A DNA stretch of 64,000 bases from Antedon bifida (Eukaryota > Echinodermata > Crinoidea > Comatulida > Antedonidae). Of this stretch, positions 11,699-23,074 are shown one piece after another. The position numbers were made by a program, and so were the translations under genes. How positions within the stretch are numbered: the first letter of the stretch is position 1; every line of letters starts with the position of its first letter. The stretch spans positions 16,497,036 to 16,561,035 of the forward strand of contig OY727093.1 in assembly GCA_963402885.1 (NCBI GenBank). Direction: 5' to 3'. Under the pieces are notes generated by a model. The model saw only the letters and a program-made list of their open reading frames with translations, searched no databases and was not told the DNA's origin.

Positions 11699-14600
11699 AT
11701 GGAAAACTGTGAATTATTGGACTCAGAGTGCAGATCGATGGTAAGACGAAAACCCTTCGGTTTACTTACCATTATTTCATCAATCGTTATTTTATTGGCA
11801 TACATAAACAGTACAGCATTGGATGTGAGCATATATAACTGTTTTAATGATGGAAATGCACCTAAACATCGTACTTTGTGGTCACACCCTGATTGCATTC
11901 CATCATTACATCTAGATTATTTTCCATTCAGTGTTTGCGTCAAATTTTCCACGTCATGCGATCGTAACCGATCTATGGAATTTGCTACTAATCTAGGCCA
12001 CTGCACAGCATTCGTGACCTTAAACGAACTTTGTAAACAATACTGTAACTGTGCAAATACTATGCCGTATTTCAAAGAACGAAAGAAACGTCGTTTTTAT
12101 GGTAATTCCATACAATATTATACTAACTCTACGGCTACTTTCAACTTACTAGCACTCTCAGGTGACGTTGAGATTAATCCTGGTCCCATTGTACAAGATC
12201 AAGAAGACACGGGAACTAATTTTGGTACCATTCGTCATCAACATGGTTTAAAAATTGCAGATATTATAAATGTTAACAGCTTACTCGACAAAATCGTAGA
12301 TGTTAGAGTCTTGTTACACTACCAACCAGTTCACATACTGTCGTTACAAGAAACAAAACTTAGTAGTATTATTTGTTCCAGTCAACTTGATATTCCTAAC
12401 TACATTCTGATAAGAAAAGACAGAACTAGGAACGGAGGCGGTGTCGCGATTTACATTCATCAAAGCATCAACTTCATGGAATTTGAAGATCCAGCAATGG
12501 AGAGTATTGAACAACTTGCAATCGTAATCAAAGTTCCGAGTGGTAGAACTATTCTGTTTTCCACTATCTATCGACCGCCAAACGAACCAGTTGATTTCTT
12601 CAATAGATTTGAATCTACACTGGAAATATTTACTACACGTTTTAAATACGTTATCGTTGCAGGCGATATGAACTGTGATTTTAACTCGCATGAAAAATCT
12701 AAAAAACTAAAAGACATTATGGCACGTTTTAGGTTAGCACAAATCGTGCCGTCTTCTACAAGGACTAACACTAATACATCAACTCTTATTGATGTATTTT
12801 TAACGAATAACCCTCATGTACATATTGAGTGTCGTGTTATTCCAAGTGCTCTCATTGACCACGATTTCATTTATACACGAATTAAATTTAAAATGCCTAA
12901 ATTTTCTCATTCACAGAGGACTTTTAGAACTTATAAGAATTTTAATTCTGAATATTTCCGCAATGACCTAAATGACCAACCCTGGTCTGTCATTGACAAC
13001 ATGGATGATATTGATTCAATATATGACACATTCGTTGACTTATTTACAAATGTGTGCAACAAGCATGCCCCGTATATTACTAAACGTTTTAAAGGCAATT
13101 TGCCAAAATGGTTAAGTGGTAGAGACGATATTTTAACTCTCATGCACGAAAGGGACAAAGCCAAGGAACGATTTAATCGATCCAATGTGGCTTCTGATTG
13201 GTCTATTGTTAAAAGACTTCGTAACTTAGTAACTCGCATGTGTCGGAAGGCTCAATGCGACTACATAAAGAATCATACAACTAACAATAAAGGGAATTCT
13301 AAAAAAGTATGGCAAGGACTTAGAGATATCCTTCCAAACAAAAAGTGCAATAAACTACCCAAATCTTTTATAATTGACGGTGCTACCACTAACGAACCTG
13401 CTATAATTGCAGAGGGATTAAATACTTATTTTACCAATGTTGCAAATAATATAACGTCAAACCTTCAGTTTACTGATGTTGATCCATGTTCATTTCTTAA
13501 ACAATGTTCGTCTTCTTTTTCTTTTTATAATGTTAGTACTGATTTTGTATTGAAGGAAATCTCCGGACTGAATTCTGCGAAATATGCTGCACACGACGGT
13601 ATTGATGGTAAGCTCGTTCGGGCGGCAGCCCCCATCATCGCACCTTTCCTCACACAAATTATTAATACTTCCATCTCCAGTCAAAGCTTCCCTCTCTCGT
13701 GGAAAATTGGTAAGATTACTCCCATCTTTAAATCCGGTAACAAACATCTACCGGATAACTACAGACCTATATCTGTGTTACCTATCATGTCTAAAGTGAT
13801 TGAGAAGGCCGTCGGTATGCAAGTACTGGAATATCTTACTTCAAATAATCTTCTCTGCCCTAACCAATCTGGATTTCGTCCCACATATTCTACACTTACT
13901 GCTATTACTAAAACTCATGACAGCTGGATCCACAGTATAAATGAAGGTAAAATCATTGGTTCAGTTTTTATTGATCTAAGGAAAGCTTTCGATCTTGTAA
14001 ACTACGAAACTTCCCTTTTATGGTTTTTCCGAATCGGCTGTGAAATGGTTTACAGCCTATCTTACTGGACGTCAGCAACATGTCTGTTATAAATCAACTA
14101 TATCTTCATCTATTAATGTCAACGCTGGTATACCTCAAGGATCCAACCTTGGGCCACTGTTATTCTCCATATACATAAATGATCTCCCCAATTGTTTATC
14201 GTACTCTTCAATGGATATGTTTGCTGATGATACCATTATTTACAATTCTAGCGATAAGGTAGACGATATTGTAACCAATCTTAATTTTGACTTGGATAAA
14301 ATCTCCACTTGGCTTCTAGCTAATAGTCTAGCGCTCAATACTAAAAAAACTGAAGTGATGGTAATTAGAACGCCACAAAGGCTTTCTTCACTCGGGCCCA
14401 TAAATGTTTCTATTAGCAACTTACCTATCAAACAGGTCACCCAACATAAGCATCTTGGCATCATTCTTGACCATCATCTTACTTTTATTCCGCATGTTGA
14501 TAAGTTGTGCAACAAATTAAGTTCCTCTATCTCCATCCTCGCCCGGACTCGAAAATTTGTCCACCAAGCTACATCTCTTATGTTATACAATGCTCTTGTC

Positions 14601-15047
14601 TTACCTCATATTGACTATTGTTGTTCTCTCTGGGGCTCACGAGCACCACTAGTTGCTAAAGTCCAGAAACTTCAAAATAGAGCTAAACGAGTTATTTTGA
14701 AAGTTCACCCTCATACCCCATCCCACCTTATTGATAACACCATTTCTATCTCATCCGTTTCTCAACGTTATCAGTTTCAACTTGGTTGTCTCGCCTATCG
14801 GGCTTCCATCAATACCGTTCCGGATTACATCAGTCGCATGTTAACCAGGACTCAGCCCGGAGGTCGACCTACTACCAGATCCATCTCTAATTGCAATTAT
14901 ATTGTTCCTCGACCTTCTTTAGAGATTTTTAAACAATGTTTCAGTTATAAAGCGCCTATGTATTTTAATATGATTCCTAAAATCATTCGACAATCTGAAA
15001 ATGTTATTTCCTTTAAACGTGAACTTAAAAAATTTATTTCCAGTTAA
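11699..15047 (+). pseudogene. LINE polyprotein: 2A-like motif, APE endonuclease, reverse transcriptase
   Basis: The first ATG is at 11699. Residues about 15-40 form a hydrophobic segment, followed by a Cys-rich stretch. The 2A-like motif FNLLALSGDVEINPGP is at residues 148-163 (12140-12187). The apurinic endonuclease domain follows: QETKL, IYRPP, AGDMNCD, LIDVFLTN and a final DH motif, about residues 175-400. The reverse transcriptase has the DNYRPISVLP and IPQGSNLGPLL blocks and catalytic FADD near 14220. A deletion and frameshift near 14010-14040 puts the palm and C-terminus (to stop at 15047) in another frame, so this copy cannot make a whole enzyme. The rest of the frame is open, suggesting recent insertion. 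Confidence 0.9.
12140..12187 (+). other. 2A-like ribosome-skipping motif
   Basis: Codes for FNLLALSGDVEINPGP, matching the consensus D(V/I)ExNPGP. In 2A peptides the ribosome releases the chain before the last Pro and then goes on, giving two proteins from one frame. Here the break would free a product of about 162 residues from the endonuclease-RT part. Such motifs are known in APE-type LINEs of sea urchins and other animals. Confidence 0.9.
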
Positions 15048-15295
15048 TATTGTTCGTTCTATGTTTATATATATTTTTTATCTGTCAACGATTTTAACTT
15101 TTATATGAATTTTATATAATCATTGTAAATTTTAAGCCTTTAATATATATTATGTCATTTGAATATTTAATATTTTATGTGTTGTACTGTATGTATGTTT
15201 TATCGAGGGCCCTGAATGATCAGTTCTATTTGGAACTGGATAGGCTACCCTCAGTAAAGATAGTAATAAATAAATAAATAAATAAATAAATAAAA

Positions 15296-15595
15296 GGAGG
15301 GAAAAAGTAACCTTCTGGGTTGGTCTTGGTCAAGAAACAGAAAAATGAAAATGTTAAAAATTTGGTATCGGACTTGATGGGTACTCTCCTTTCATGTCCG
15401 ATGGTTTTGTGTCTTTAATTGGAGATGATTTAAACCTCGAGCCAGTTAGGATCCATAGGGATACAGGTGCTTCTCAATCCTTGCTTTTAGAAGGTATTTT
15501 GCCATTATCTGATAGGTCCTCTACTGGGGATGATGTCTTTTTGCAAGGGATTGAATTAGGGTACTTTAACGTACCATTGCACAATATTATTATTA
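15296..15595 (+). mobile_element. LTR-retrotransposon gag end and protease fragment
   Basis: Continuation of the element cut by the LINE. It includes an aspartic-protease active-site motif, DTGAS (15460-15474), within an RDTGASQSLL context, and about 40 further protease residues. Homology ends near 15595, where a second LINE begins. The RT, RNase H and integrase of this element are not present downstream. Confidence 0.75.
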
Positions 15596-16586
15596 AATCC
15601 TTGGCAAATTCTTTTTTTCTTGAACCTATAACTGTTAATGAGGTATTTAACTTAATTTGTAAAATCGACCAAAATAAAGCAACTGGATCAGATGATCTAC
15701 CAGCAAAATTTATTTCAATTACAGCATTGCATATTTCAAATCCCTTGTGTTATATATTTAATTTATCATTTTTAATAATTGTATATTTCCAAATCTGTTA
15801 AAGTGTGCTCGAGTTCAACCAGTTTTTAAAAAGGGTTCAAAAGAAATACCTGGAAATGTCCGTCCTATCTCAATTTTACCAGTTCTTAGCAAAATACTTG
15901 AAAGGTTGTTTTGTGACAGGTTAACTAGATTTTTTGAGAAATTTAATTTATTTTATTTTCATGAATAGGCCTATGGGTTTCGAAAACGTCATAGTACTAA
16001 GTTATCATTAATCAATTTAGTTAACATTTTGCTTTCTGATATTGATAAGGGTAACGTGTCACTTGGTATTTTTGTCGACTTCAGCAAATCGTTTGATACT
16101 ATTAATCACATAATTTGAATTTCAAAATTATTTAATTATGGTATTCGATGAAAAGCATTCTCATGGATAACTGATTATTTAAAAAACGTGTCATTTCATA
16201 ATAGCCATTATCAAACTAGGAAAATAACTCATGGAGTCCCAAAAGGCTTGGTGCTACGACCTATACTTTTTAAAAATTTATATTAATGATATTCCAAATT
16301 TAACAGATTATTTTGATTTTCGTTTATTTGCCGATGACTCCAACCTATTTCATTCATTTTCATCAGATAAAATAGACCTTAATAAAGCGAACATTTTATA
16401 TAAATATGTGAATGGTGGATTGTAAATAAATTAACAATCAACTATAATAAAACTAATTATATTTCACAATAAGGGCAAAATTATTAATAAGATAGGCTCA
16501 CTTTCTGTTAACGATAAAGTAATTAATGAGGCTGAGACTGTTGGAGTATCACTGTATAAGAATCTTAGGCCTACATGGAGAACTCA
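15596..16586 (+). mobile_element. Decayed LINE reverse transcriptase, 5' part
   Basis: Reverse-transcriptase remnant of a second, different LINE, 5'-truncated. Readable blocks across shifting frames are LEPITVNEVF (about 15635), a fingers block ending in RPISILPVLSKILER (about 15865), IFVDFSKSFDTINH (about 16070), a HGVP block (about 16210), and INDIPNLTDYFDFRLFADDS (about 16280-16340) with the catalytic ADD. Several stops and frameshifts make it dead. It is interrupted at 16586/16587 by a Helitron and resumes at 17805. Confidence 0.85.
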
Positions 16587-17804
16587 TCTATATATAAATT
16601 TACGTAAGGGCAAAATTCGGTAAATCGCGCGTTATTTCTAGAATTTTTACTCGATGGTATATAAAGTTGGTTAGAATCTCGGTACTGATTTTAACCACCT
16701 GATGTAACCCTGTTTACTAATTAAATTAAGTTAGATAATTAGTTATTGACGATTAAAACGAATTTAGGTTCAACGATTTGCCCCAAATAGGGGTGTTTTC
16801 CGATCGTGGTATACACTGTCTAATGGATGTCCTCATGAAAAATACCCGCACACAAAAATGCGAGGAGGCTTCGTATTTTCCTATCTCCTCCTACGATAAT
16901 TGTTTTTAATAGTTGAAAACCGGTTGAACAGCTCGAGTACAGTATCATAATGTTGAAGACAGGCCGATTTTCTTTAAAAAATACTATTTTGATAGATTTA
17001 ATATACGATTATACAAATGTATTGATTTGCGATGAATGGAACATCCCAATCTCTCAGTCTGCCAGTTTGTAGGTAAATTTATGAGCCCTTGGTTTAACAC
17101 AAGTAGGTAAATTTATGAGCCCTTGGAGAATAAAACTTATATATAGTATTGCAATACTTTGACAATATTGTAAATACTGTACCTATTAACCCTTTTTGGT
17201 CGCCATTTGAATCGAAATAAATACAAAATATACAAAGAACATTTATTACTGTGACTGTGGGTAGATTACGGACAGTTGCTTCTCAACGTTTTTGTATTAA
17301 TTAATAATTATAAAAAATATAAACGTCGTAGTGGTGTATCGTTACATGTACTTTACCATTTCAATCGACTATAACAGGGACAGTTTTAAAAAAGTATTAT
17401 AAATCGTAAATGTTTTACTGTGTTTAGTGGTATATTATTGATAGGCCTATAAAAACATTTAAAACAATATTTCGTTACTGAGTGGATAGAAAATATATTT
17501 AAAAATTGTTCTTCCTATCCTCTTCCCCATCCCTCAACTCTAATGTTATATACAAAACACAAATGGGTTTGTTTAAATGAGTTCAAATAAAAAAATTGGA
17601 CTTATTTTTAAGACCAGGCCTAATTCCCAGAGTGCTAATTTTATATAAATCATCGTGTCTATCTATTCGTTTCTGTAAACGACAATGTACTATTATAGTC
17701 CTGCGGTCGGTACGTAAATTTTTACGCTGAAATTACTGTGTATTCGAGAACCATCTGTGGACACGACCTAGATGGTACGCTCGCTTCGCTCGCGTACCAT
17801 CTAG
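16587..17804 (+). mobile_element. Non-autonomous Helitron (1218 bp)
   Basis: Begins TCTATATATAAA after an A and ends CTAG before a T, the textbook Helitron ends and target (A^T, no duplication). A strong hairpin (CTAGATGGTACGC paired with GCGTACCATCTAG, 17768-17804) sits at the very 3' end. Removing the element restores the LINE coding frame across the join, giving WRTHLNNLC. No Rep/helicase gene is present. A second copy lies inverted at 29505-30744. A 24-bp direct repeat (17069 and 17103) lies inside. Confidence 0.85.
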
Positions 17805-18290
17805 TCTCAATAATTTATGTAAAAAAGCAGGTATTTTTTATAAATTAAGGTATTTTCTTCCTCAAAGTATATTAATGTTAATTTATAAATCATTTATTTA
17901 CCACTAATTACTTCTGGTATTGAAGTGTGGGGAAGTACACATTTAAGTTACTTAAGTTCTTCTACTTAAGTTCGCTGTGTCACGTTTTCAGATTTTAGAG
18001 CACATTCCATACCTTTGTTTAAGCAATTGTTGATTTTAGATGTTTTTAAATTGTATGAGTTGCATGTGATTAAATTTAGTTCCGATTTATTTTATTCTAG
18101 ATTACCTCATCATATTATACTATACTTTAATTATGTATGTATGTATGTAAACCCGTTTAATCTCTCGATACCCTTATGCCGTACCACTCTTCTCAAACCA
18201 ATATAACATACCAAGGCCTCAAATTCCCAGTCAATTTCATTTAAAACACTATTTTCCATCAAAGTCCACTTAATAACATTATATGGTGCT
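17805..18290 (+). mobile_element. Decayed LINE reverse transcriptase, 3' part
   Basis: Resumes the LINE cut by the Helitron: KLRYFLPQSI (about 17840-17880), a GIEVWGSTH block (about 17915), then FKQLLILDVFKLYELHVIKF (18015-18075). The 3' end is indistinct; no tail was found. Frames are broken in at least two places. Confidence 0.75.
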
Positions 18291-18639
18291 TAGTTTTCTA
18301 TAAAAATGTGCATATACTCTTCTATTAGCTTATTTCATATCCATATTAATGATGAAAGTGACTTATTAATTTTCATTTATGTAATTTTACTTTTCTTCAG
18401 TTTTCTCTTTCTCAGAAATGATATACGTTCTAGTTTAAAACTTATTAATTTTAAAGGCCAAACATCTTTGATTTTATCTATGTGAGAAAGAACAAAAAAA
18501 AAGAAAGACAATAAAAATTATTATTAAAATTAAATAAAGTTTATTTTTGTTAATCCTGCTTACTATTTTTCTCTACTATTTTTTTTATTCAAGAAATCAA
18601 GTACGTACATTTAGTTGGTGATAAGCTTTGATTAGCTAA

Positions 18640-19140
18640 ATAGCTATACCTTATCACCATTTGTCAATTATTTTTGTAACATAATTATTAACAAGATTGT
18701 TATTATTATTATAATTATAATGAAATTCTGATTAAATAATTATTAACAAAATGGTGATATGATAATAATACGGCAATAATAATTTAATATGTATTATGTA
18801 ATGGTAATTAAAGTACAGGCCTAATTACTTATGACAAAGAGGGTAGAACAGACAATGGTAATCAACAGAATGGTAATTGATAATGACAGTTTCTAAATAT
18901 AAATTATTATGATGTAATAATTATAACAATGATGTAATTATTATAACGGTAAATGGTTATGATAATGGTAATTAATGATAATTATTATAATATTGAAAAT
19001 TATGAGTAATTGGATTAATAATAAAAATGGTAATTATGATAATGCAAAATGATTATGGTAATTATATGATAATTATTATAATTGAAAATTATGAGTAAAT
19101 GGATTAATAATTATTTATGCATTGGCAATTGTAATATAAT
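18640..19140. repeat. AT-rich degenerate simple repeat
   Basis: Imperfect repeats of AATGGTAATTATGATAAT-like words with frequent ATTATAAT palindromes. No coding content. Confidence 0.6.
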
Positions 19141-19240
19141 ATATGGCGAAATAAAAAACATTTCCTTGTTGGAATGACAATAACAAATAAAATGTAAATA
19201 ACAGACACGATTATATTAATGTTTTCTCCTCAAAAATGAC

Positions 19241-19246
19241 ACTTTA
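19241..19246 (-). terminator. Candidate poly(A) signal of the neurabin gene
   Basis: TTTATT on the plus strand is AATAAA on the minus strand, followed on that strand by a GT/T-rich stretch. If used it gives a 3' UTR of about 3.7 kb including both minisatellite blocks. Other AATAAA words on the minus strand (near 21297 and 21412) would give shorter UTRs. Confidence 0.25.
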
Positions 19247-19409
19247 TTCAACCATTTAGGTTCACTCACATATTGATACAGAATCCTATGGAATGGAAGG
19301 ACAAAAATGTAAATAAAAGTATTCGCACCGCAAGTGCAATGTTTGGTTAGTTTAGCTTAAACCTCTGGTAGAATCGACTGCACAAGAAAGAACAAAACAG
19401 ATTGCAGAA

Positions 19410-19745
19410 GGTGTGTCTAGACTGTAGATAGTAAAGACCAGTCTAAACTGCAAGAGAAGACTAGTCTAGATTGCAGGAGAAGACTAGTCTAGACTGCAGG
19501 AGAAGACTAGTCTAGACTGCAGGAGAAGACTAGTCTAGACTGCAGGAGAAGACTAGTCTAGACTGCAGGAAAAGACTAGTCTAGACTGCAGGAAAAGACT
19601 AGTCTAGATTGCAGGAGAAGACTAGTCTAGACTGCAGGAGAAGACTAGTCTAGACTGCAGGAGAAGACTAGTCTAGACTGCAGGTGAAGACTAGTTTAGA
19701 CTACAAGAAGAGAAGACTTGTCCAGACTGCAACTGCAATGCAGGT
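19410..19745. repeat. 23-bp minisatellite, block A
   Basis: About 13 head-to-tail copies of a unit containing GACTAGTCTAGACTGCAGG, most differing by one or two bases. The unit contains the palindromes ACTAGT and TCTAGA. It lies downstream of the neurabin stop, possibly within its 3' UTR. Confidence 0.92.
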
Positions 19746-21774
19746 AAATACATCAAGTTGTTTGTAAACAATAACAAAATCAATATATATCTCAGTATTA
19801 AGATATCTATATTATAAAACTTGAATGACCCAAACTTTAACCCAACTCAATTTTTAAAACTGCTGACTGTTCAATAGCGACCTGAAATTAGTTATACCAT
19901 GGTTGCATAAATAATTGTAACCAGGCTCTGGTTGGATGTAGAATAATTGGGAGAAACTTGCCATGTCGCTTGCATATCTATGAGATTTTTAGTTGAGTTG
20001 AAATCCAGTTATAACGGTAACATATAAATATAGGTTTAAAATCCAAATATTAAATATCTTAGTTAATTTTCACTTAATGATATTTTGGCAATAAGTATGG
20101 TATAAAAAGTTTATACAGTTATACCAATGATAAAGTATATTAACTATAATGTGCGACTGCCAATCAGATGAACTTGGTAAAACCAGCACAAGGACCTCAG
20201 AAGGTGTTGTAGTGGTTCAACTACCTGAAAATGGTCACATCAATTTGAGTACAGTTAAAATCTTGATAATCTGATTGGCAGTTGCAAACCACCATTATTA
20301 GGGAGTTTTCAAAAATATGAAGAAAGCCACAGTCATTACACAGTCACTTTTGAAATGATCATGTGTAATTCCTTTAGATTTTCTTTGGGTTGTAGACAGA
20401 AACAAATTTACCATTCAAAACGTAAGAAAATAATTTGAAATGGAAGGCCTAAACATGTATGTTCAAATGTTGCAATTAGCATTTAGTTTGTCATAACTAA
20501 TCTACTGTAGCCTTGCTAGTTAGCCTTAATATACTACCTTTCACACACGTACAGGCTATAGCAATCTCTTTAAGCCTCATTAACCACAAAAGCTAATTGA
20601 CATATGACCTCTCATCATACATATTTGCTATCAAAAACTCCCTATTAACAATTTAACTTATTTCCTAATATATTGCTATGCATAATATTATTTATGGCAA
20701 AATGGACAGTTACAAAAACAAATTACTGAGTTTATAAAACAGTTAATCAGTTAAGGAAAAAGCCATTTCAAGGTGATAAAATATGTAGACCACTTAATCA
20801 CAGAAATAAAAATGCATTCTATTATATCCATTCCATTATTCTGCATCTCCAATCTAAATTATTTGGTCTCAATTATGTGAAAATATACGCGTCTTACAGT
20901 ATTTAACAATTTTTTTATCATCTTTCTCACAATGCACATACTATCTAAAATGTTGCATCAAAAATCAATTGAATAAATACAGCGTTCCCCATGGAACTAC
21001 CAACAGAGCATATTTAAGTATTATTTCATTTTTAATAATTTATAAATCTCATTATACATTCATCTCTACAAAATCTTCCAAAACAAAGTTTCAAACTTTT
21101 GGCCCGAAAACTACTTCTTCAAAACACACAAATATAAAATGTGATTTTGTTTCCTTGATTACAAATAGTTATACAAATAACAATAAGATTATAAAGTATA
21201 CAGAACCTACACAAGTATTTACAATCTTTTTTTAATTATTACGGTAGTCTTGTACCTGTTTACATAGTAAAAACTGGACATTTATCGGAAGCCACAATTT
21301 ATTCCCTATCACCGTTTCAACTACTCTCTCTATTGCTAGTAACATTATTCATACAGCTTAAAAAACATCCTTTGTGACCGTAAGTTAATTGTAAGAATAT
21401 ATACAACCTTTATTTCTGCTATACAAATTCTTTTATCAAAGAAAAAAGTGTTACAAAGGACAAGAAAAAAATCATTTTTAAGTAAGTCAAAATAGATTTT
21501 AAAGAAACACATTTTAACAATGATTTCTTTAATGTATTGCTTCTCTAATTATTTACCTAACTATTTAATCACCTTCTTTATAAAATTTCACAAATACAGC
21601 CTCAATTAATTATAAATTTACAGCAACAACATGAATTAGTTAAAAATAAATGAAAGAAATATTATATAATTGGTCATCAGTATTATATTATTATAACATG
21701 TAATACAAGTGCAATAAAGGTCTTTGTTGAAATAAAAGTCCGAAAAAATGGACTGGTCAAATATGTACATAAAT
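19746..21774. other. AT-rich region, possible neurabin 3' UTR or flank
   Basis: No gene recognised on either strand. It contains a 14-bp perfect inverted repeat (20156-20169 with 20269-20282) and otherwise only low-complexity AT-rich sequence. Confidence 0.45.
20156..20282. repeat. Inverted repeat, 14-bp arms
   Basis: ACTGCCAATCAGAT and its reverse complement flank about 100 bp. It could be a small foldback element or a hairpin in the neurabin transcript. Confidence 0.55.
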
Positions 21775-22245
21775 AGGAGAAGACTAGCCTAGACTGTAGG
21801 GAGTAAAGACTAGTCTAGACTGTAGGGAGTAAAGACTACTCTAAACTACTGAATATCTCTTGTGGTAAATAAATTAAATATTAGTGTAGACTGCAGATGA
21901 AAATTAGTGTAGACTGCAGGTGAAGATTAGTGTAGAATACAGGTGAAGATTAGTGTAGACTGCAGATGAAGATTAGTGTAGAATACAGGTGAAGATTAGT
22001 GTAGAATGCAGGTGAAGATTAGTGTAGACAGCAGATGAAGATTAGTGTAGACTGCAGGTGAAGATTAGTGTAGAATGCAGGTGAAGATTAGTGTAGAATG
22101 CAGGTGAAGATTAGTGATTAGTGTAGACTGCAGTTGAAGATTAGTGTAGACTGCAGGTGAAGATTAATCTAGACTGCAGGTAGTGAAGACTATAGTCTAG
22201 ACTGCAGGTGAAGACTAGTCTAGACTAAAGGTGAAGACTAGTTTT
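21775..22245. repeat. 23-bp minisatellite, block B
   Basis: About 17 copies, more diverged than block A, with the variant GAAGATTAGTGTAGACTGCA in the middle and block-A-like units at both ends. Same unit length and core as block A, 2 kb away. Confidence 0.9.
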
Positions 22246-22918
22246 GGACCACTTTTCAATATTCTAGGATGGTACATCTGCAAGGATACAATTTTAAGAA
22301 TAAAGTTTAAGAATATTTTTTATGAAGAGAAAAAAAAAACCATTAATAATTTCAAAATCAATTATCAGTTTAGAATTTGAAATATAAAAACTATTCTATA
22401 AACTGGCTGTTTTTTTAACTGAGTATTTACTTCTAAAGATACATTCTTGTATTTGAAAATGTTAGAAATGTTAGGAATATATAATATTTATGGATCATGT
22501 TAATATAGAAAAGTGGATGTCATGTACAATTGTGAACAGTTAAACCTTCAATTGTGAATACCTCTTGTAAGAGGACATCTCCACAAACAGACATTCATCA
22601 AAAAATATATAAATCACAAACTCTAATCACTGTATTTGGTCTCATAAGTAAAAATTTAGTGAAACTGTTCACTGAAGCATGCTACCTTCCACAGGCAGAC
22701 ACTTTTTTGTGTCATTAACTGCACTTAAAACTAAAGAGAAGCTTCATTTTTTTTTAATGATTTCTCAAAATAACTGTCTTTAAAAATGTTTCACTATTTT
22801 TTTAAAGAAAAAAAAAGTGATACAAAATTCAAATAACCTATTATACAAAAATATTTGGAATATTTCAAATTAAAATTAAAAAGAAATAAAAGAAATTAAT
22901 TTGTATTGAATAATAATT

Positions 22919-23074
22919 CTATTTTGATTTAAACTTTGCTGCTTTTCTCTGCTCCTTCTCCCTCGCTTTGGCTTCTTTTTCTGCTGATTTCTTTTCTTTC
23001 TCTATGATTGCTTTCATCTCTTTTATTTTCTTCTTAAAGGTAGCCTTGTCTGCATTATTATTAACACCTAGAGC
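22919..23074 (-). CDS. Neurabin last coding exon (end of SAM, basic tail)
   Basis: Starts ALGVNNNADKATFKKKIKEM, the last SAM helix, then a basic charged helix ending KAAKFKSK and TAG at 22921-22919. Acceptor TTGTTCATAG. Confidence 0.88.
   Translation of the reverse strand, partial: ALGVNNNADKATFKKKIKEMKAIIEKEKKSAEKEAKAREKEQRKAAKFKSK

Larger units (their letters stand above)
11457..15295 (+). mobile_element. CR1/L2-like non-LTR retrotransposon (LINE), near full length
   Basis: Inserted into the LTR-element gag: gag coding sequence stops at about 11456 and resumes just after the LINE tail at 15296. A short leader without an evident ORF1 is followed by one long coding region (11699-15047) holding a 2A-like motif, an APE endonuclease and a reverse transcriptase, broken once near 14020. 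The 3' end has a small stem-loop (AGTTC/GAACT near 15220-15235) and a (TAAA)n tail at 15268-15293, as in the CR1/L2/Jockey group where the 3' hairpin guides reverse transcription. Exact 5' boundary is uncertain by a few bases. Confidence 0.88.

Noticed and set aside
19410..19745. Short regular repeats resembling a CRISPR array
   Set aside because: The 23-bp units are directly abutting with no unique spacers, and the genome is eukaryotic; it is a minisatellite.
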